32,821 bases of DNA from Sphingobacteriales bacterium (GTDB taxonomy: Bacteria; Bacteroidota; Bacteroidia; Chitinophagales; Chitinophagaceae), in contig SEFT01000027.1 of NCBI GenBank assembly GCA_004144175.1, positions 1 through 32,821 on the forward strand, given 5' to 3'. A program made the translations under genes and the position numbers. Below the pieces are notes generated by a model. It saw only the letters and a program-made list of their open reading frames with translations, did no database searches and was not told where the DNA came from. Shown piece after piece: positions 23,933-31,228 of the stretch (position 1 is its first letter; the number at the start of each line of letters is the position of its first letter).

Positions 23933-24925
23933 ATGAGCATGAAATATTTATCTGCTATCTGCATTTTTGCAGCTATTTGCCTTGGCGGCAATGTAGCTGT
24001 ACGTGCGCAGGGAGATTCCGATCCGGGATTTTCAACTATAGGTGCTATGCGCTCAATGCCTGATCTGATGATCGCCGATGATGAATTTGAGGTTCAGCGG
24101 ATGCATATAGGTGTTGGCAATACATTTACAAAAGGAGACCAGGATACCAAGATATACATACCGGCGCTGGAAATACGGGTTCCGTGGCAAGACTACGGCT
24201 ATTTCGACCTACAGCTACCTTACTATGTAGCTGTAGGTGACATAGCCAGCGTATCGGGCATCGGCGATCTGTCTTTTGCGTATACGCATGAGATCAGGCC
24301 TGAGTACTTCCCTGATTGGTCTTATCAAATAACAGGTGGTTTTAAAATAGGTATGGGTACTGCCGACCTGCAAGACACTAAGACCCGTTCATTACCTATG
24401 GTGTACCAGAGCAATTCGGGTACTACCGACTTTATCATTGGTGGGCACATCAAGTACAAGCAGTACTTTGTTGTTTCGGCAGCATATCAGCAGCCTTTCG
24501 TATACTACAATGAAAACGGCTACAACAGGCTGGCTCTTGAAAACGATTTTGTTTATAACAATCCTGCATACCCTATGGCAAGAAAATTACGTCGTTATGG
24601 CGATGTGATGGTTCGTGCCGAAGGTATACTTACCGGCAAGCGTGCCGGTGTATCTGCGGGTCCATTGGCATTCTATCATCTGCACGATGATATGTATACA
24701 GACCGCCAGAACAGGGAGATCCAGATAAATGGCTCTGCAGGCTTCACTTTAAATGCTTTTGCTTCTGCTTTTGTACGCATGGGTCGCAAGGCCGAGTGGA
24801 AACTGGATGTAACCGCATCTGCACCGCTTATACAGCGCGATGCAATACCTGATGGCCTCCGCCGCGACTGGGTTGTAACGCCGCGTATTACTTACTTCTT
24901 TGGCCAGCGTACTTTGCTTTGGTAA
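23933..24925 (+). CDS. Predicted outer-membrane beta-barrel protein
   Basis: A protein of about 330 residues. ATG 23933 and ATG 23939 both give a signal peptide (KYLSAICIFAAICLGGNVAVRA, cleavage before QGDSD); the frame is open further up to a TTG at 23915, which I reject. The mature part is beta-rich, with YIPALEIRVPW, YFDLQLPYYVAVGDI, GIGDLSFAYTHEI, YQITGGFKIGMG, IIGGHIKYKQYFVVSAAYQQPF and a final strand ITYFFGQRTLLW with terminal aromatic. This resembles the MetA-pathway/phenol-degradation type of barrel and other small channel proteins, but only loosely. Outer-membrane location is inferred. It is a single-gene unit with its own terminator. Confidence 0.85.
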   Translation: MSMKYLSAICIFAAICLGGNVAVRAQGDSDPGFSTIGAMRSMPDLMIADDEFEVQRMHIGVGNTFTKGDQDTKIYIPALEIRVPWQDYGYFDLQLPYYVAVGDIASVSGIGDLSFAYTHEIRPEYFPDWSYQITGGFKIGMGTADLQDTKTRSLPMVYQSNSGTTDFIIGGHIKYKQYFVVSAAYQQPFVYYNENGYNRLALENDFVYNNPAYPMARKLRRYGDVMVRAEGILTGKRAGVSAGPLAFYHLHDDMYTDRQNREIQINGSAGFTLNAFASAFVRMGRKAEWKLDVTASAPLIQRDAIPDGLRRDWVVTPRITYFFGQRTLLW

Positions 24926-24945
24926 AATTTCAAACGTATTTATTC

Positions 24946-24973
24946 AAAGGCAGCTATTGTAGCTGCCTTTTTT
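24946..24973 (+). terminator. Terminator of the outer-membrane protein gene
   Basis: AAAGGCAGCTA (24946-24956) and exact complement (24960-24970), loop TTG, running into six T residues (24968-24973). Confidence 0.93.
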
Positions 24974-24989
24974 GTTAAGCACAATTTTA

Positions 24990-25020
24990 TTGTTTACTTA
25001 CCTGCAAGTAAGTATATTTG
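24990..25020 (+). promoter_or_regulatory. tetR-fabF promoter with overlapping TetR-type operator
   Basis: A -33 TTG (24990-24992) is followed after 20 bases by the -7 box TATATTTG (25013-25020), the best-spaced promoter in the window. Between them, and touching the -7 box, lies a perfect dyad: TACTTAC (24995-25001) and GTAAGTA (25008-25014) around a six-base spacer. Position and form fit an autoregulatory TetR operator. Confidence 0.8.
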
Positions 25021-25028
25021 CCTTATAG

Positions 25029-25583
25029 ATGTCTGATACGCGGCAGGATATATTATCACTTGGCGATAGCCTGATAAGGCAGCGGGGCTATAATGCCTTC
25101 AGCTACCAGGATATCTCCGGCAAATTGGGTATCAAGAATGCAGCTATCCATTACTATTTTCCCAAGAAGTCAGACCTGGCCATCCATATCATAAGGGCTA
25201 CACACAGTCGTTTATCGAGCTTAGAGGATTCGAATAAAAGCGCTCCCGCCTTACAGAGGTTGAAGGCTGTCATCGAAACATACACCGTCAGCCATAAGGA
25301 GAACAAAGTATGCCTGATGGGTGCGTTCGCTTCAGAGTTCTTTTCGCTGGACGAAAACGTGCAGCAGGAGCTTAGAACGGTGGCAGCAGATATTCATAAA
25401 CTAGTTACAACCATCCTGGCTGATGGAAAAAAGAACGGCGAATTTCGTTTTAAAGAAGTGCCTAAAGTAAAAGCCATGCTTGTTATTACTAACTTGCTGG
25501 CCGGTTTACAAATAGAACGTATTACCGGGAAGGATGAATTTACGGTGATACAACAAAGCATAATAAAAGATCTTACAACATAA
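25029..25583 (+). CDS. TetR/AcrR-family transcriptional regulator
   Basis: A 184-residue repressor-type protein. The N-terminal helix-turn-helix (about 5-50) reads LIRQRGYNAFSYQDISGKLG followed by IKNAAIHYYFPKKSDLAIHI, the classic TetR recognition-helix pattern. The remaining alpha-helical domain would bind an effector; it contains C96 (NKVCLMGAFASEF), also seen in several TetR subgroups. The 20-bp dyad in its own promoter is the likely operator. It lies 8 bases before fabF, so the pair is co-transcribed and the effector may be a fatty-acid or acyl-thioester signal. That effector is inference from context only. Confidence 0.93.
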   Translation: MSDTRQDILSLGDSLIRQRGYNAFSYQDISGKLGIKNAAIHYYFPKKSDLAIHIIRATHSRLSSLEDSNKSAPALQRLKAVIETYTVSHKENKVCLMGAFASEFFSLDENVQQELRTVAADIHKLVTTILADGKKNGEFRFKEVPKVKAMLVITNLLAGLQIERITGKDEFTVIQQSIIKDLTT

Positions 25584-25591
25584 TAATTCAT

Positions 25592-26845
25592 ATGAAACGT
25601 GTCGTAATAACCGGGATGGGCACCTTGAACCCGCTGGGAAATAATATAGAAGAATACTGGAATGGACTAGCTAATGGCGTAAGTGGTGCAGGTCCTATTA
25701 CGAGGTTTGATGCATCGAAGTTCAAGACCCGCTTTGCATGCGAGGTAAAGAACTACGACCCCAATAATCATTTTGAGAAGGGCGAAGCGCGCAGGTACGA
25801 CCTGTTCGCACAGTATGCGCTGGTAAGCGTGGCTGAGGCACTAAAGAACTCCGGACTGCTGGAATATGCTGACCTGAATAAAGAACGAGTAGGCGTTATC
25901 TGGGGATCGGGCAATGGTGGTATCGGTACACTGGAGCACGAGGTAACAGAATATGTAAAGGGTGACGGAACACCAAAGTTCAACCCCTTCCTGGTTCCGA
26001 AGATGATCGTAAACATAGCTTCCGGCCTTATCTCTATCAAATATGGCTTCAAGGGTGTAAACTATGTAACGGTTACAGCCTGTGCGGCCTCCAACAGCGC
26101 TATATCAGCTGCTTTTGATAATATCCGTTTGGGCAAGGCCGATGTAATGATAGCCGGTGGTTCTGAAGCACCACTTACACATGCGTCTGTAGGCGGCTTC
26201 GGTTCCATGAAGGCGCTCTCTACACGTAATGATGACCCTAAGACGGCATCGAGGCCATGGGATAAGAACAGGGACGGTTTTGTGATAGGTGAAGGCGCCG
26301 GAGCACTGGTGCTGGAATCGCTGGAGCATGCAACCGCACGCGGCGCGAACATACTGGCCGAAATAATAGGTACGGCTATGACTGCCGACGCGTACCATAT
26401 ATCGGCTACGCACCCGGAAGGTGAAGGTGCATACCGCGCTATGAAGCTGGCTATGGACGAAGCCGGAATAACGGTGAATGATATAGACTACATCAACGCG
26501 CACGCTACGTCAACCCCTGTTGGCGACCCGAGCGAGGTAATGGCTATTGGGCGACTGCTGGAAGGCTCGGATAAGAAACTGACCGTAAGCGGCACCAAAT
26601 CGATGACAGGCCACCTGTTGGGTGGTGCAGGTGCAGTAGAAGCAATTGCCAGCATCCTGGCTATGCAATACAGCCTTATACCGCCTACTATCAATATTGA
26701 GGATATGGACGATAACATCAATCCGCAGGTAGAGATCGTTGCTAACAAGGCGATGCCGAAAGAGCTAAACATCTGCATGAGCAATACATTTGGCTTTGGC
26801 GGCCACAACGCCATAGTTATATTCAAGAAGTGGTCGGGTAATTAA
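25592..26845 (+). CDS. fabF: Beta-ketoacyl-ACP synthase II
   Basis: Condenses malonyl-ACP with a growing acyl-ACP in fatty-acid elongation. The 417-residue thiolase-fold protein starts MKRVVITGMGTLNPLG and carries the Cys-His-His triad: C164 in VTACAASNSAI, H304 in NAHATSTPVGD and H341 in KSMTGHLLGGAGA, with K336 before it. The glycine-rich C-terminal NTFGFGGHNA is intact. Length is standard for FabF. It follows tetR by 8 bases. There is no acpP gene or other fab gene next to it, so this may be a second, regulated copy rather than the housekeeping one of the genome; that cannot be decided from this window. Confidence 0.95.
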   Translation: MKRVVITGMGTLNPLGNNIEEYWNGLANGVSGAGPITRFDASKFKTRFACEVKNYDPNNHFEKGEARRYDLFAQYALVSVAEALKNSGLLEYADLNKERVGVIWGSGNGGIGTLEHEVTEYVKGDGTPKFNPFLVPKMIVNIASGLISIKYGFKGVNYVTVTACAASNSAISAAFDNIRLGKADVMIAGGSEAPLTHASVGGFGSMKALSTRNDDPKTASRPWDKNRDGFVIGEGAGALVLESLEHATARGANILAEIIGTAMTADAYHISATHPEGEGAYRAMKLAMDEAGITVNDIDYINAHATSTPVGDPSEVMAIGRLLEGSDKKLTVSGTKSMTGHLLGGAGAVEAIASILAMQYSLIPPTINIEDMDDNINPQVEIVANKAMPKELNICMSNTFGFGGHNAIVIFKKWSGN

Positions 26846-26865
26846 TATTACCTACGTACAACATA

Positions 26866-26897
26866 AACAAAGCCTGCTGATGTCAGCAGGCTTTGTT
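26866..26897. terminator. Bidirectional terminator between fabF and the arsC-like gene
   Basis: Perfect 15-base arms 26866-26880 and 26883-26897, AACAAAGCCTGCTGA and its complement, with a minimal loop. T-rich flanks on both strands let it serve the two convergent operons. Confidence 0.92.
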
Positions 26898-26900
26898 ATT

Positions 26901-27248
26901 CTATATCATTTCAAGCACTTTTTCGGGTGGCCGGGCTACGATCGCTACCTCGCCCTTCTCTACGATTGGCCGTTCCATCAATATGGGGTTGTCCAATAAT
27001 GCCTGCAACCATTCTTCCTCACTCAATTCTTTGCCTTCGTATTGATCCTTATACACAGGCTCACCTTTGCGGATGATATCAGACGGCTTCATCTTCAGTT
27101 TGTCTAACAATGCCCTTAGCTCATGCTCACTCAGCGGATCGGACAGGTACCAGCGTACATCGTGCGGTATGCCTTTCTCCTGCAATATCTCCAGCGCTCC
27201 GCGGCACTTGCTGCACTCGCCGTTGTGGTAAATGATGATACCGGTCAT
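26901..27248 (-). CDS. arsC: ArsC-family (arsenate reductase/Spx-like) protein
   Basis: A 115-residue thioredoxin-fold protein of the ArsC/YffB/Spx family. The catalytic cysteine C12 lies in HNGECSKCRG, and the ERPIV block and a downstream arginine fit the anion site of glutaredoxin-linked arsenate reductases. The usual CSKSR is changed to CSKCR, giving a CxxC pair (C12 and C15), which could allow an internal disulfide. It starts 3 bases after scoB, so it is the last gene of the sco operon, an unexpected companion. No ars regulator or efflux gene is near, so a role in arsenate reduction is possible but not supported by context; a general thiol-redox role is the main alternative. Confidence 0.8.
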   Translation of the reverse strand: MTGIIIYHNGECSKCRGALEILQEKGIPHDVRWYLSDPLSEHELRALLDKLKMKPSDIIRKGEPVYKDQYEGKELSEEEWLQALLDNPILMERPIVEKGEVAIVARPPEKVLEMI

Positions 27249-27251
27249 GGC

Positions 27252-27911
27252 TTAGTTGAAGATCATTTCTTTTACATCATCGGCTATCGTCAGGCGGCCG
27301 GCAGTTTTTGCTTTGATTTCCTCTATTGTTACACCCGGTGCATATTCTATACAGCGGAATCCATCAGGCGTAACATCGAATACACCCAGGTCGCTCACGA
27401 TCTTCTTTACACACTTTACGCCCGTAAGCGGCAGCGTGCAGTTGGGCAGCAGTTTGCTTTCGCCTTTCGGGTTAGTGTGCTGCATAGCTACGATGATGTT
27501 GCGCGCAGAGGCAACGAGGTCCATAGCGCCGCCCATGCCTTTTACCATTTTGCCGGGTATCTTCCAGTTGGCTATGTCGCCATTCTCAGATACTTCCATG
27601 GCGCCCAGTACGGTCAGGTTTACCTTACCGGCACGTATCATACCAAAGCTCATAGCGCTATCGAAGATAGAGGAACCGGGCAGCTTAGTGATCGTTTGCT
27701 TACCTGCATTAATCATATCGGCATCCTCCTCCCCTTCGAAAGGGAATGGACCCATACCGAGCAGGCCGTTCTCGCTTTGCAGCACTACATTCACCCCTTC
27801 AGGTATGTAGTTAGCCACTAGTGTAGGTATACCGATGCCCAGATTCACATAGAAACCATCCTGTAATTCCCTGGCAATACGTTGTGCTATTTGTTCTTTA
27901 TTTAAAGGCAT
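27252..27911 (-). CDS. scoB: Succinyl-CoA:3-ketoacid CoA-transferase subunit B
   Basis: Beta subunit (219 residues) of a class I CoA-transferase that moves CoA from succinyl-CoA to acetoacetate or another 3-oxoacid. The catalytic glutamate is E47 in the family motif SENGLLGMGP; downstream are MVKGMGGAMDLV and VMQHTNPKGESKLL-like blocks (here AMQHTNPKGE) and LPLTGVKCV. Full length. The ATG at 27911 sits directly after a GC-rich repeat element that supplies a GGAGG sequence five bases before it. With scoA it forms the alpha2-beta2 enzyme of ketone-body use. The start is fixed by the family N-terminus MPLNKEQIAQRIARE. Confidence 0.96.
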   Translation of the reverse strand: MPLNKEQIAQRIARELQDGFYVNLGIGIPTLVANYIPEGVNVVLQSENGLLGMGPFPFEGEEDADMINAGKQTITKLPGSSIFDSAMSFGMIRAGKVNLTVLGAMEVSENGDIANWKIPGKMVKGMGGAMDLVASARNIIVAMQHTNPKGESKLLPNCTLPLTGVKCVKKIVSDLGVFDVTPDGFRCIEYAPGVTIEEIKAKTAGRLTIADDVKEMIFN

Positions 27912-27960
27912 AAACCCCTCCGCCCCTCTGCCTACCGGCAGGCAGGCTAAAGGGGAACTT
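27912..27960. repeat. GC-rich palindromic intergenic repeat before scoB
   Basis: Contains a near-palindrome TGCCTACCGGCAGGCA (27929-27944) flanked by CCCCT (27923-27927 area) and AGGGG (about 27951-27955). Read on the minus strand it ends GGAGGGGTTT directly before the scoB ATG. Elements of this look are scattered through Bacteroidota genomes as REP-like repeats; that comparison is recall. Confidence 0.6.
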
Positions 27961-28016
27961 TATTTTAATTATTTAGAATTAAGTTTCTTCATTACAAATT
28001 ATCTGCTCCCTACCAG

Positions 28017-28047
28017 AAGCCCCCTTTAGGGGGTTGGGGGGCTTTTT
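28017..28047. repeat. GC-rich palindrome overlapping the 3' end of scoA
   Basis: AAGCCCCC (28017-28024) pairs with GGGGGCTT (28037-28044), and an inner CCCCC-TTTA-GGGGG (28020-28033) offers an alternative stem. The scoA stop codon (28026-28028, minus strand) lies inside it. Probably another copy or half of the same REP-like family. Confidence 0.65.
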
Positions 28048-28733
28048 CTTGTTGTCCTTTGCTCAATCCTCTTTTCATAATCCTTACCCTGGAAGATGCG
28101 ATGTACATAGATGCCCGGAGTATGGATGAAGTTAGGATCCAGCTCACCCGGCTGCACCAGCTCTTCTACCTCGGCAATGGTGATCTTACCAGCCATCGCC
28201 ATCATGGGGTTAAAGTTGCGGGCGGTGTCTTTGTACATCAGGTTGCCCATGGTATCACCCTTCCACGCTTTTACGATTGCAAAGTCAGCATCGAAGGCAT
28301 ATTCCATCAGGTAGTCCTTACCATTAAAGTTGCGTACTTCCTTGCCATTTGCTACCTCGGTGCCTACACCTGCCGGGGTGAATATAGCTGGCATACCGTA
28401 ACCGGCAGCCATGCAGCGTGTAGCCAGCGTGCCCTGTGGCACCAGTTCTACTTCCAGCTCGCCGCTCAGCAACTGTCGCTCAAATTCTGCGTTCTCACCT
28501 ACATAAGATGAGATCATTTTCTTCACCTGCTTTTGTTGCAGCATCAGCCCTATGCCGAAATCATCTACACCGGCATTATTAGATATGCAGGTAAGGTTAT
28601 CTACCTTTTTGCGCACCAGTGCCGTAATGCAGTTCTCAGGTATGCCGCAAAGGCCAAAGCCGCCCAGCATGATTACTGCACCCGATTCTATATCTTTTAT
28701 TGCCTCATCAGCATTGGCAACTACTTTATTCAT
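28026..28733 (-). CDS. scoA: Succinyl-CoA:3-ketoacid CoA-transferase subunit A
   Basis: Alpha subunit (235 residues) of the same CoA-transferase. The glycine-rich GGFGLCGIPEN near residue 24, SNNAGVDDFGIG, the SSYVGEN block, PAGVGTEVANGKEVR, and MEYAFDADFAIVKAWKGDTMGNL are all family hallmarks. The last six codons (KSPPTP and stop) come from the repeat palindrome at 28017-28047, so the natural C-terminus around IEQRTTR has been replaced or extended by repeat-encoded sequence. The conserved domain is complete before that point, so activity is probably intact. A TAGCTTTG -7 box on the minus strand lies at 28753-28760. Confidence 0.95.
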   Translation of the reverse strand: MNKVVANADEAIKDIESGAVIMLGGFGLCGIPENCITALVRKKVDNLTCISNNAGVDDFGIGLMLQQKQVKKMISSYVGENAEFERQLLSGELEVELVPQGTLATRCMAAGYGMPAIFTPAGVGTEVANGKEVRNFNGKDYLMEYAFDADFAIVKAWKGDTMGNLMYKDTARNFNPMMAMAGKITIAEVEELVQPGELDPNFIHTPGIYVHRIFQGKDYEKRIEQRTTRKSPPTP

Positions 28734-28752
28734 GTAAACGGAAAGTTTGCAC

Positions 28753-28760
28753 CAAAGCTA
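28753..28760 (-). promoter_or_regulatory. -7 box (TAGCTTTG) of the sco operon
   Basis: Exact TAnnTTTG match on the minus strand, 19 bases before the scoA ATG. Confidence 0.55.
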
Positions 28761-28824
28761 AAGGGAAAATCTGAAAGTGTGAAAATCTGAGCATATTAGC
28801 CGGTGAGCATTATACGACAGCGAG

Positions 28825-28832
28825 TACCTTTG
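28825..28832 (+). promoter_or_regulatory. -7 box (TACCTTTG) of the GldL-like membrane gene
   Basis: Exact TAnnTTTG match; the ATG at 28838 follows after five bases, implying a leaderless or nearly leaderless mRNA. Confidence 0.6.
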
Positions 28833-28837
28833 CTATA

Positions 28838-29296
28838 ATGCTACAAAAGATTGAAAAAATCCTCTGGATACTGTTTATTCCCGTTGTTATAGCTACCCTT
28901 TATAAGGTGCTTCCGGTTGCCTTTATCGCCATTTTGGGGTTGGTGCTGGGTATGTTTTACACTGTATTTACGCTATTTCTCATCAACGGCATACGACTCG
29001 GAAACGCATTAGACAGTGCTTCCTATAGGTCGATAAACGGTTTGAGAATAGTGGGGTCTATTTTTCTCGGATTTTTCTATTCAATTGTGCCTATTACGGT
29101 CCTATTTAAGTCGCTACACTGGCCGGGCGCCCAGATCAATCTTTTTACCGGTATTTTCTGGATGTTAGTAGCGACGATAATTGCCCTCATTAAAAGAAAG
29201 CGTTCGGGAGAGGCGTTTTACAAGAGGGTATTAAAGCGAAATCTGTTCTTTCTAACCATATTGCTTGCTACGTTATTGGTGTCCATAGCGTTCTAA
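28838..29296 (+). CDS. Four-helix membrane protein with an HWPGA motif
   Basis: A 152-residue integral membrane protein with helices at about 8-24, 26-50, 68-90 and 98-116, and a final hydrophobic segment (about 133-151). The motif FKSLHWPGAQ between helices is shared with many Bacteroidota membrane proteins, including the GldL gliding/T9SS motor subunit and several uncharacterised families; the rest does not identify it as GldL (no long cytoplasmic tail). The position next to its promoter fixes the ATG. It is divergent from scoA and convergent with rng. Function unknown. Confidence 0.85.
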   Translation: MLQKIEKILWILFIPVVIATLYKVLPVAFIAILGLVLGMFYTVFTLFLINGIRLGNALDSASYRSINGLRIVGSIFLGFFYSIVPITVLFKSLHWPGAQINLFTGIFWMLVATIIALIKRKRSGEAFYKRVLKRNLFFLTILLATLLVSIAF

Positions 29297-29300
29297 ACAA

Positions 29301-29330
29301 AGAAGCCGGAACATAGATGTTCCGGCTTCT
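29301..29330. terminator. Bidirectional terminator between the membrane gene and rng
   Basis: AGAAGCCGGAACA (29301-29313) with complement (29318-29330) and TAGA loop; the minus-strand side continues into TTTGTTT. Confidence 0.88.
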
Positions 29331-29355
29331 TAAAAATGTCTTTGGGTTTTATGAC

Positions 29356-30915
29356 CTATAGCTTTATCAGGTCGTCTGTTTTGCGATCGTAAAATTGATA
29401 GCTGGTGATGGGGGCATTGTTATCTACCACTACCTTCACACGCACCTTGTACTTCCAGTACCACTTCCATAGTATGGAGTTGAAGAAATATCCTTTAGTG
29501 ATGTAGGCGTTCATAATAGGATGCACATGCAGCGCCAGTTGGCGGTGCCCCTGATTGATGAGGTATTGCAGATCCTTTTCTATGTCGTCTACCAGCAGTA
29601 TCGATGGCCCTATCTTACCGGTGCCTTTACATGTAGGGCATACTTCGGCCGTAGATATGTTCAATTCCGGACGCAGGCGCTGGCGCGTGATCTGCATTAG
29701 CCCGAACTTGGATATCGGCAGTATGGTATGCCTTGCCCTATCGTTAGTCATGAACCCTTCCATAGCTTCCAGCAATTGCTTCTTATGGTCGGGCAGCTTC
29801 ATGTCTATGAAGTCGATGATGATGATACCACCCAAGTCGCGCAGGCGCATCTGGCGGGCTATTTCCGCAGCAGCTTCCAGGTTGGTAGCAAGCGCATTCT
29901 GCTCTTGTCCGCCGCCTTCTGAGTTGCGGGTGCCGCTGTTCACATCTATTACATGCAGCGCCTCGGTGTGCTCTATAATTAGGTAAGAGCCGCTCGACAT
30001 GTTTACCGTCTTGCCAAACGATGCCTTCACCTGCTTGGTAACGCCGGCATGATCGAATAAGGGCTGTGTACCGCTGTACAGGCTTACGATCTCTTCCTGG
30101 TCAGGCGCTATGCGTGCGATGTACTCCTTAGTTTCGGCTACCAGCTTTTTGTCATTGATGATGATCTTGCTGAAGCTAACGCTGAGCAGGTCGCGCAGGA
30201 TAGATGTTGTCTTATCCTGTTCGCTGAGCACTAGGTAAGGAGGCTTAGCGCCTTTCAGGTTCTGCTGTATGTTCGCCCACATTTCGGCAAGCGATAGCAG
30301 GTCGGCATGCAGTTCTGCAGTATTCTTACCTTCCGCAGCCGTACGCACGATCACACCAAAGTTCTTGGGCTTGATAGACTCAACGATGCGCTGCAAACGC
30401 TTGCGCTCATCGGCTGAATGTATCTTACGCGAAATAGCGACCGTATCGTTAAAGGGCGTCATGACCACAAAACGCCCCGGCAGGGATATTTCGCAGCTCA
30501 GGCGCGGGCCTTTTTGAGAGATAGGTTCTTTCAGTATCTGCACCAACACCTCAGGCTTCTGGTTCAGTACATCGGTTATCTTGCCGGTCTTTACGATCTC
30601 TTTTTCGTTCTGGAACTTACCAAAGTCGCTACCCCAGGGCGTGTCTCCGTGGAGCGCCTGTTTGGTAAACTTCAGCAGCGAACGGAAATACGGACTCAGG
30701 TCGGTGTAGTGGAGAAAGGCATCCTTCTCGTACCCTACATCTACGAAAGCGGCATTCAGCCCGGGCATCAGCTTTTTTACCTTACCGAGATAAAGATCTC
30801 CTACGGCAAATTTATCCTGACCCCGCTCATAGTGCAGCTCCACCAGTTTTTTATCCTCGAGCAAGGCTATTTCCACGCCATCGCCCGCGGCATTAATAAT
30901 AAGTTCTTTGTTCAT
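29356..30915 (-). CDS. rng: Ribonuclease G/E family endoribonuclease
   Basis: Cuts single-stranded RNA in rRNA maturation and mRNA turnover. The 519-residue protein has an S1 domain (about 38-130) with an insertion containing TPWGSDFGKFQ, the 5'-sensor/RNase H-like region, and the DNase I-like core with the catalytic magnesium ligands D324 (IDVNSG) and D368 (IIDFIDM). The zinc-link C426-P-T-C429 (CPTCKGTG) that joins two subunits is present. It has no C-terminal degradosome scaffold, so it is of RNase G type. The ATG 30915 fits the family start MNKELIIN. It is the last gene of a minus-strand run that also contains a ribosomal protein, and a large hairpin lies in front of it. Confidence 0.96.
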   Translation of the reverse strand: MNKELIINAAGDGVEIALLEDKKLVELHYERGQDKFAVGDLYLGKVKKLMPGLNAAFVDVGYEKDAFLHYTDLSPYFRSLLKFTKQALHGDTPWGSDFGKFQNEKEIVKTGKITDVLNQKPEVLVQILKEPISQKGPRLSCEISLPGRFVVMTPFNDTVAISRKIHSADERKRLQRIVESIKPKNFGVIVRTAAEGKNTAELHADLLSLAEMWANIQQNLKGAKPPYLVLSEQDKTTSILRDLLSVSFSKIIINDKKLVAETKEYIARIAPDQEEIVSLYSGTQPLFDHAGVTKQVKASFGKTVNMSSGSYLIIEHTEALHVIDVNSGTRNSEGGGQEQNALATNLEAAAEIARQMRLRDLGGIIIIDFIDMKLPDHKKQLLEAMEGFMTNDRARHTILPISKFGLMQITRQRLRPELNISTAEVCPTCKGTGKIGPSILLVDDIEKDLQYLINQGHRQLALHVHPIMNAYITKGYFFNSILWKWYWKYKVRVKVVVDNNAPITSYQFYDRKTDDLIKL

Positions 30916-31011
30916 GCTACCGTCTTTATTCCTATCCTGCTCGGTCCAATGGCTACAATCCGGATGTGACGAGGTACTGACTTTAAAATATATCAGTTAA
31001 TGACAAAACCC

Positions 31012-31058
31012 TACACCTTTTGCCAGTGTGCGTACACACGAATGTTGCAAAAGGTGTA
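31012..31058 (-). other. Large hairpin between the COX24-type gene and rng
   Basis: Arms TACACCTTTTGC (31012-31023) and exact complement (31047-31058) enclose a second stem GTGTG/CACAC (31026-31030 and 31035-31039, loop CGTA). On the minus strand it is followed by GGGTTTTG, so it could be an imperfect terminator after the ribosomal gene. It lies about 97 bases before the rng ATG, so it could also act as a processing or autoregulation site in the rng leader. Confidence 0.7.
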
Positions 31059-31115
31059 AGGATTGCCTTACAAGAAGCTATCTATATAAAGGAGAGCAGG
31101 AGGACCCTGTCTTTC

Positions 31116-31211
31116 TTATTTGTTTTTCTTCTTATGACGGTTCTTTCTCAGACGCTTTTTACGTTTGTGAGTAGCTATTTTATGTCTTTTTCTTTTCTTA
31201 CCACAAGGCAT
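31116..31211 (-). CDS. COX24/AURKAIP1-type small basic ribosomal protein (bS22-like)
   Basis: A 31-residue protein with the sequence opening MPCGKKRKRHKIATHKRKK and ending KKKNK; more than half of the residues are Lys or Arg. It is easily missed by gene callers because of its size. The KR-K-K-HKRKKRLRK core is the COX24/AURKAIP1 motif of mitochondrial mS38 and of the actinobacterial ribosomal protein bS22, which line the decoding-site region of the small subunit. From memory nearly identical peptides occur across Bacteroidota. It starts 17 bases after the TPR gene stop and precedes rng. Ribosomal function is by homology and composition. Confidence 0.88.
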   Translation of the reverse strand: MPCGKKRKRHKIATHKRKKRLRKNRHKKKNK

Positions 31212-31228
31212 AGCACTGTTAATTTTAG

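Noticed and set aside
27912-28047. CRISPR array or insertion sequence between scoA and scoB
   Set aside because: The two palindromes are not regularly spaced direct repeats, and there is no transposase frame.
28838-29296. Assignment of the HWPGA membrane protein as GldL
   Set aside because: The motif is shared by several families, and the protein lacks GldL's cytoplasmic region and a gldK/gldM/gldN neighbourhood.
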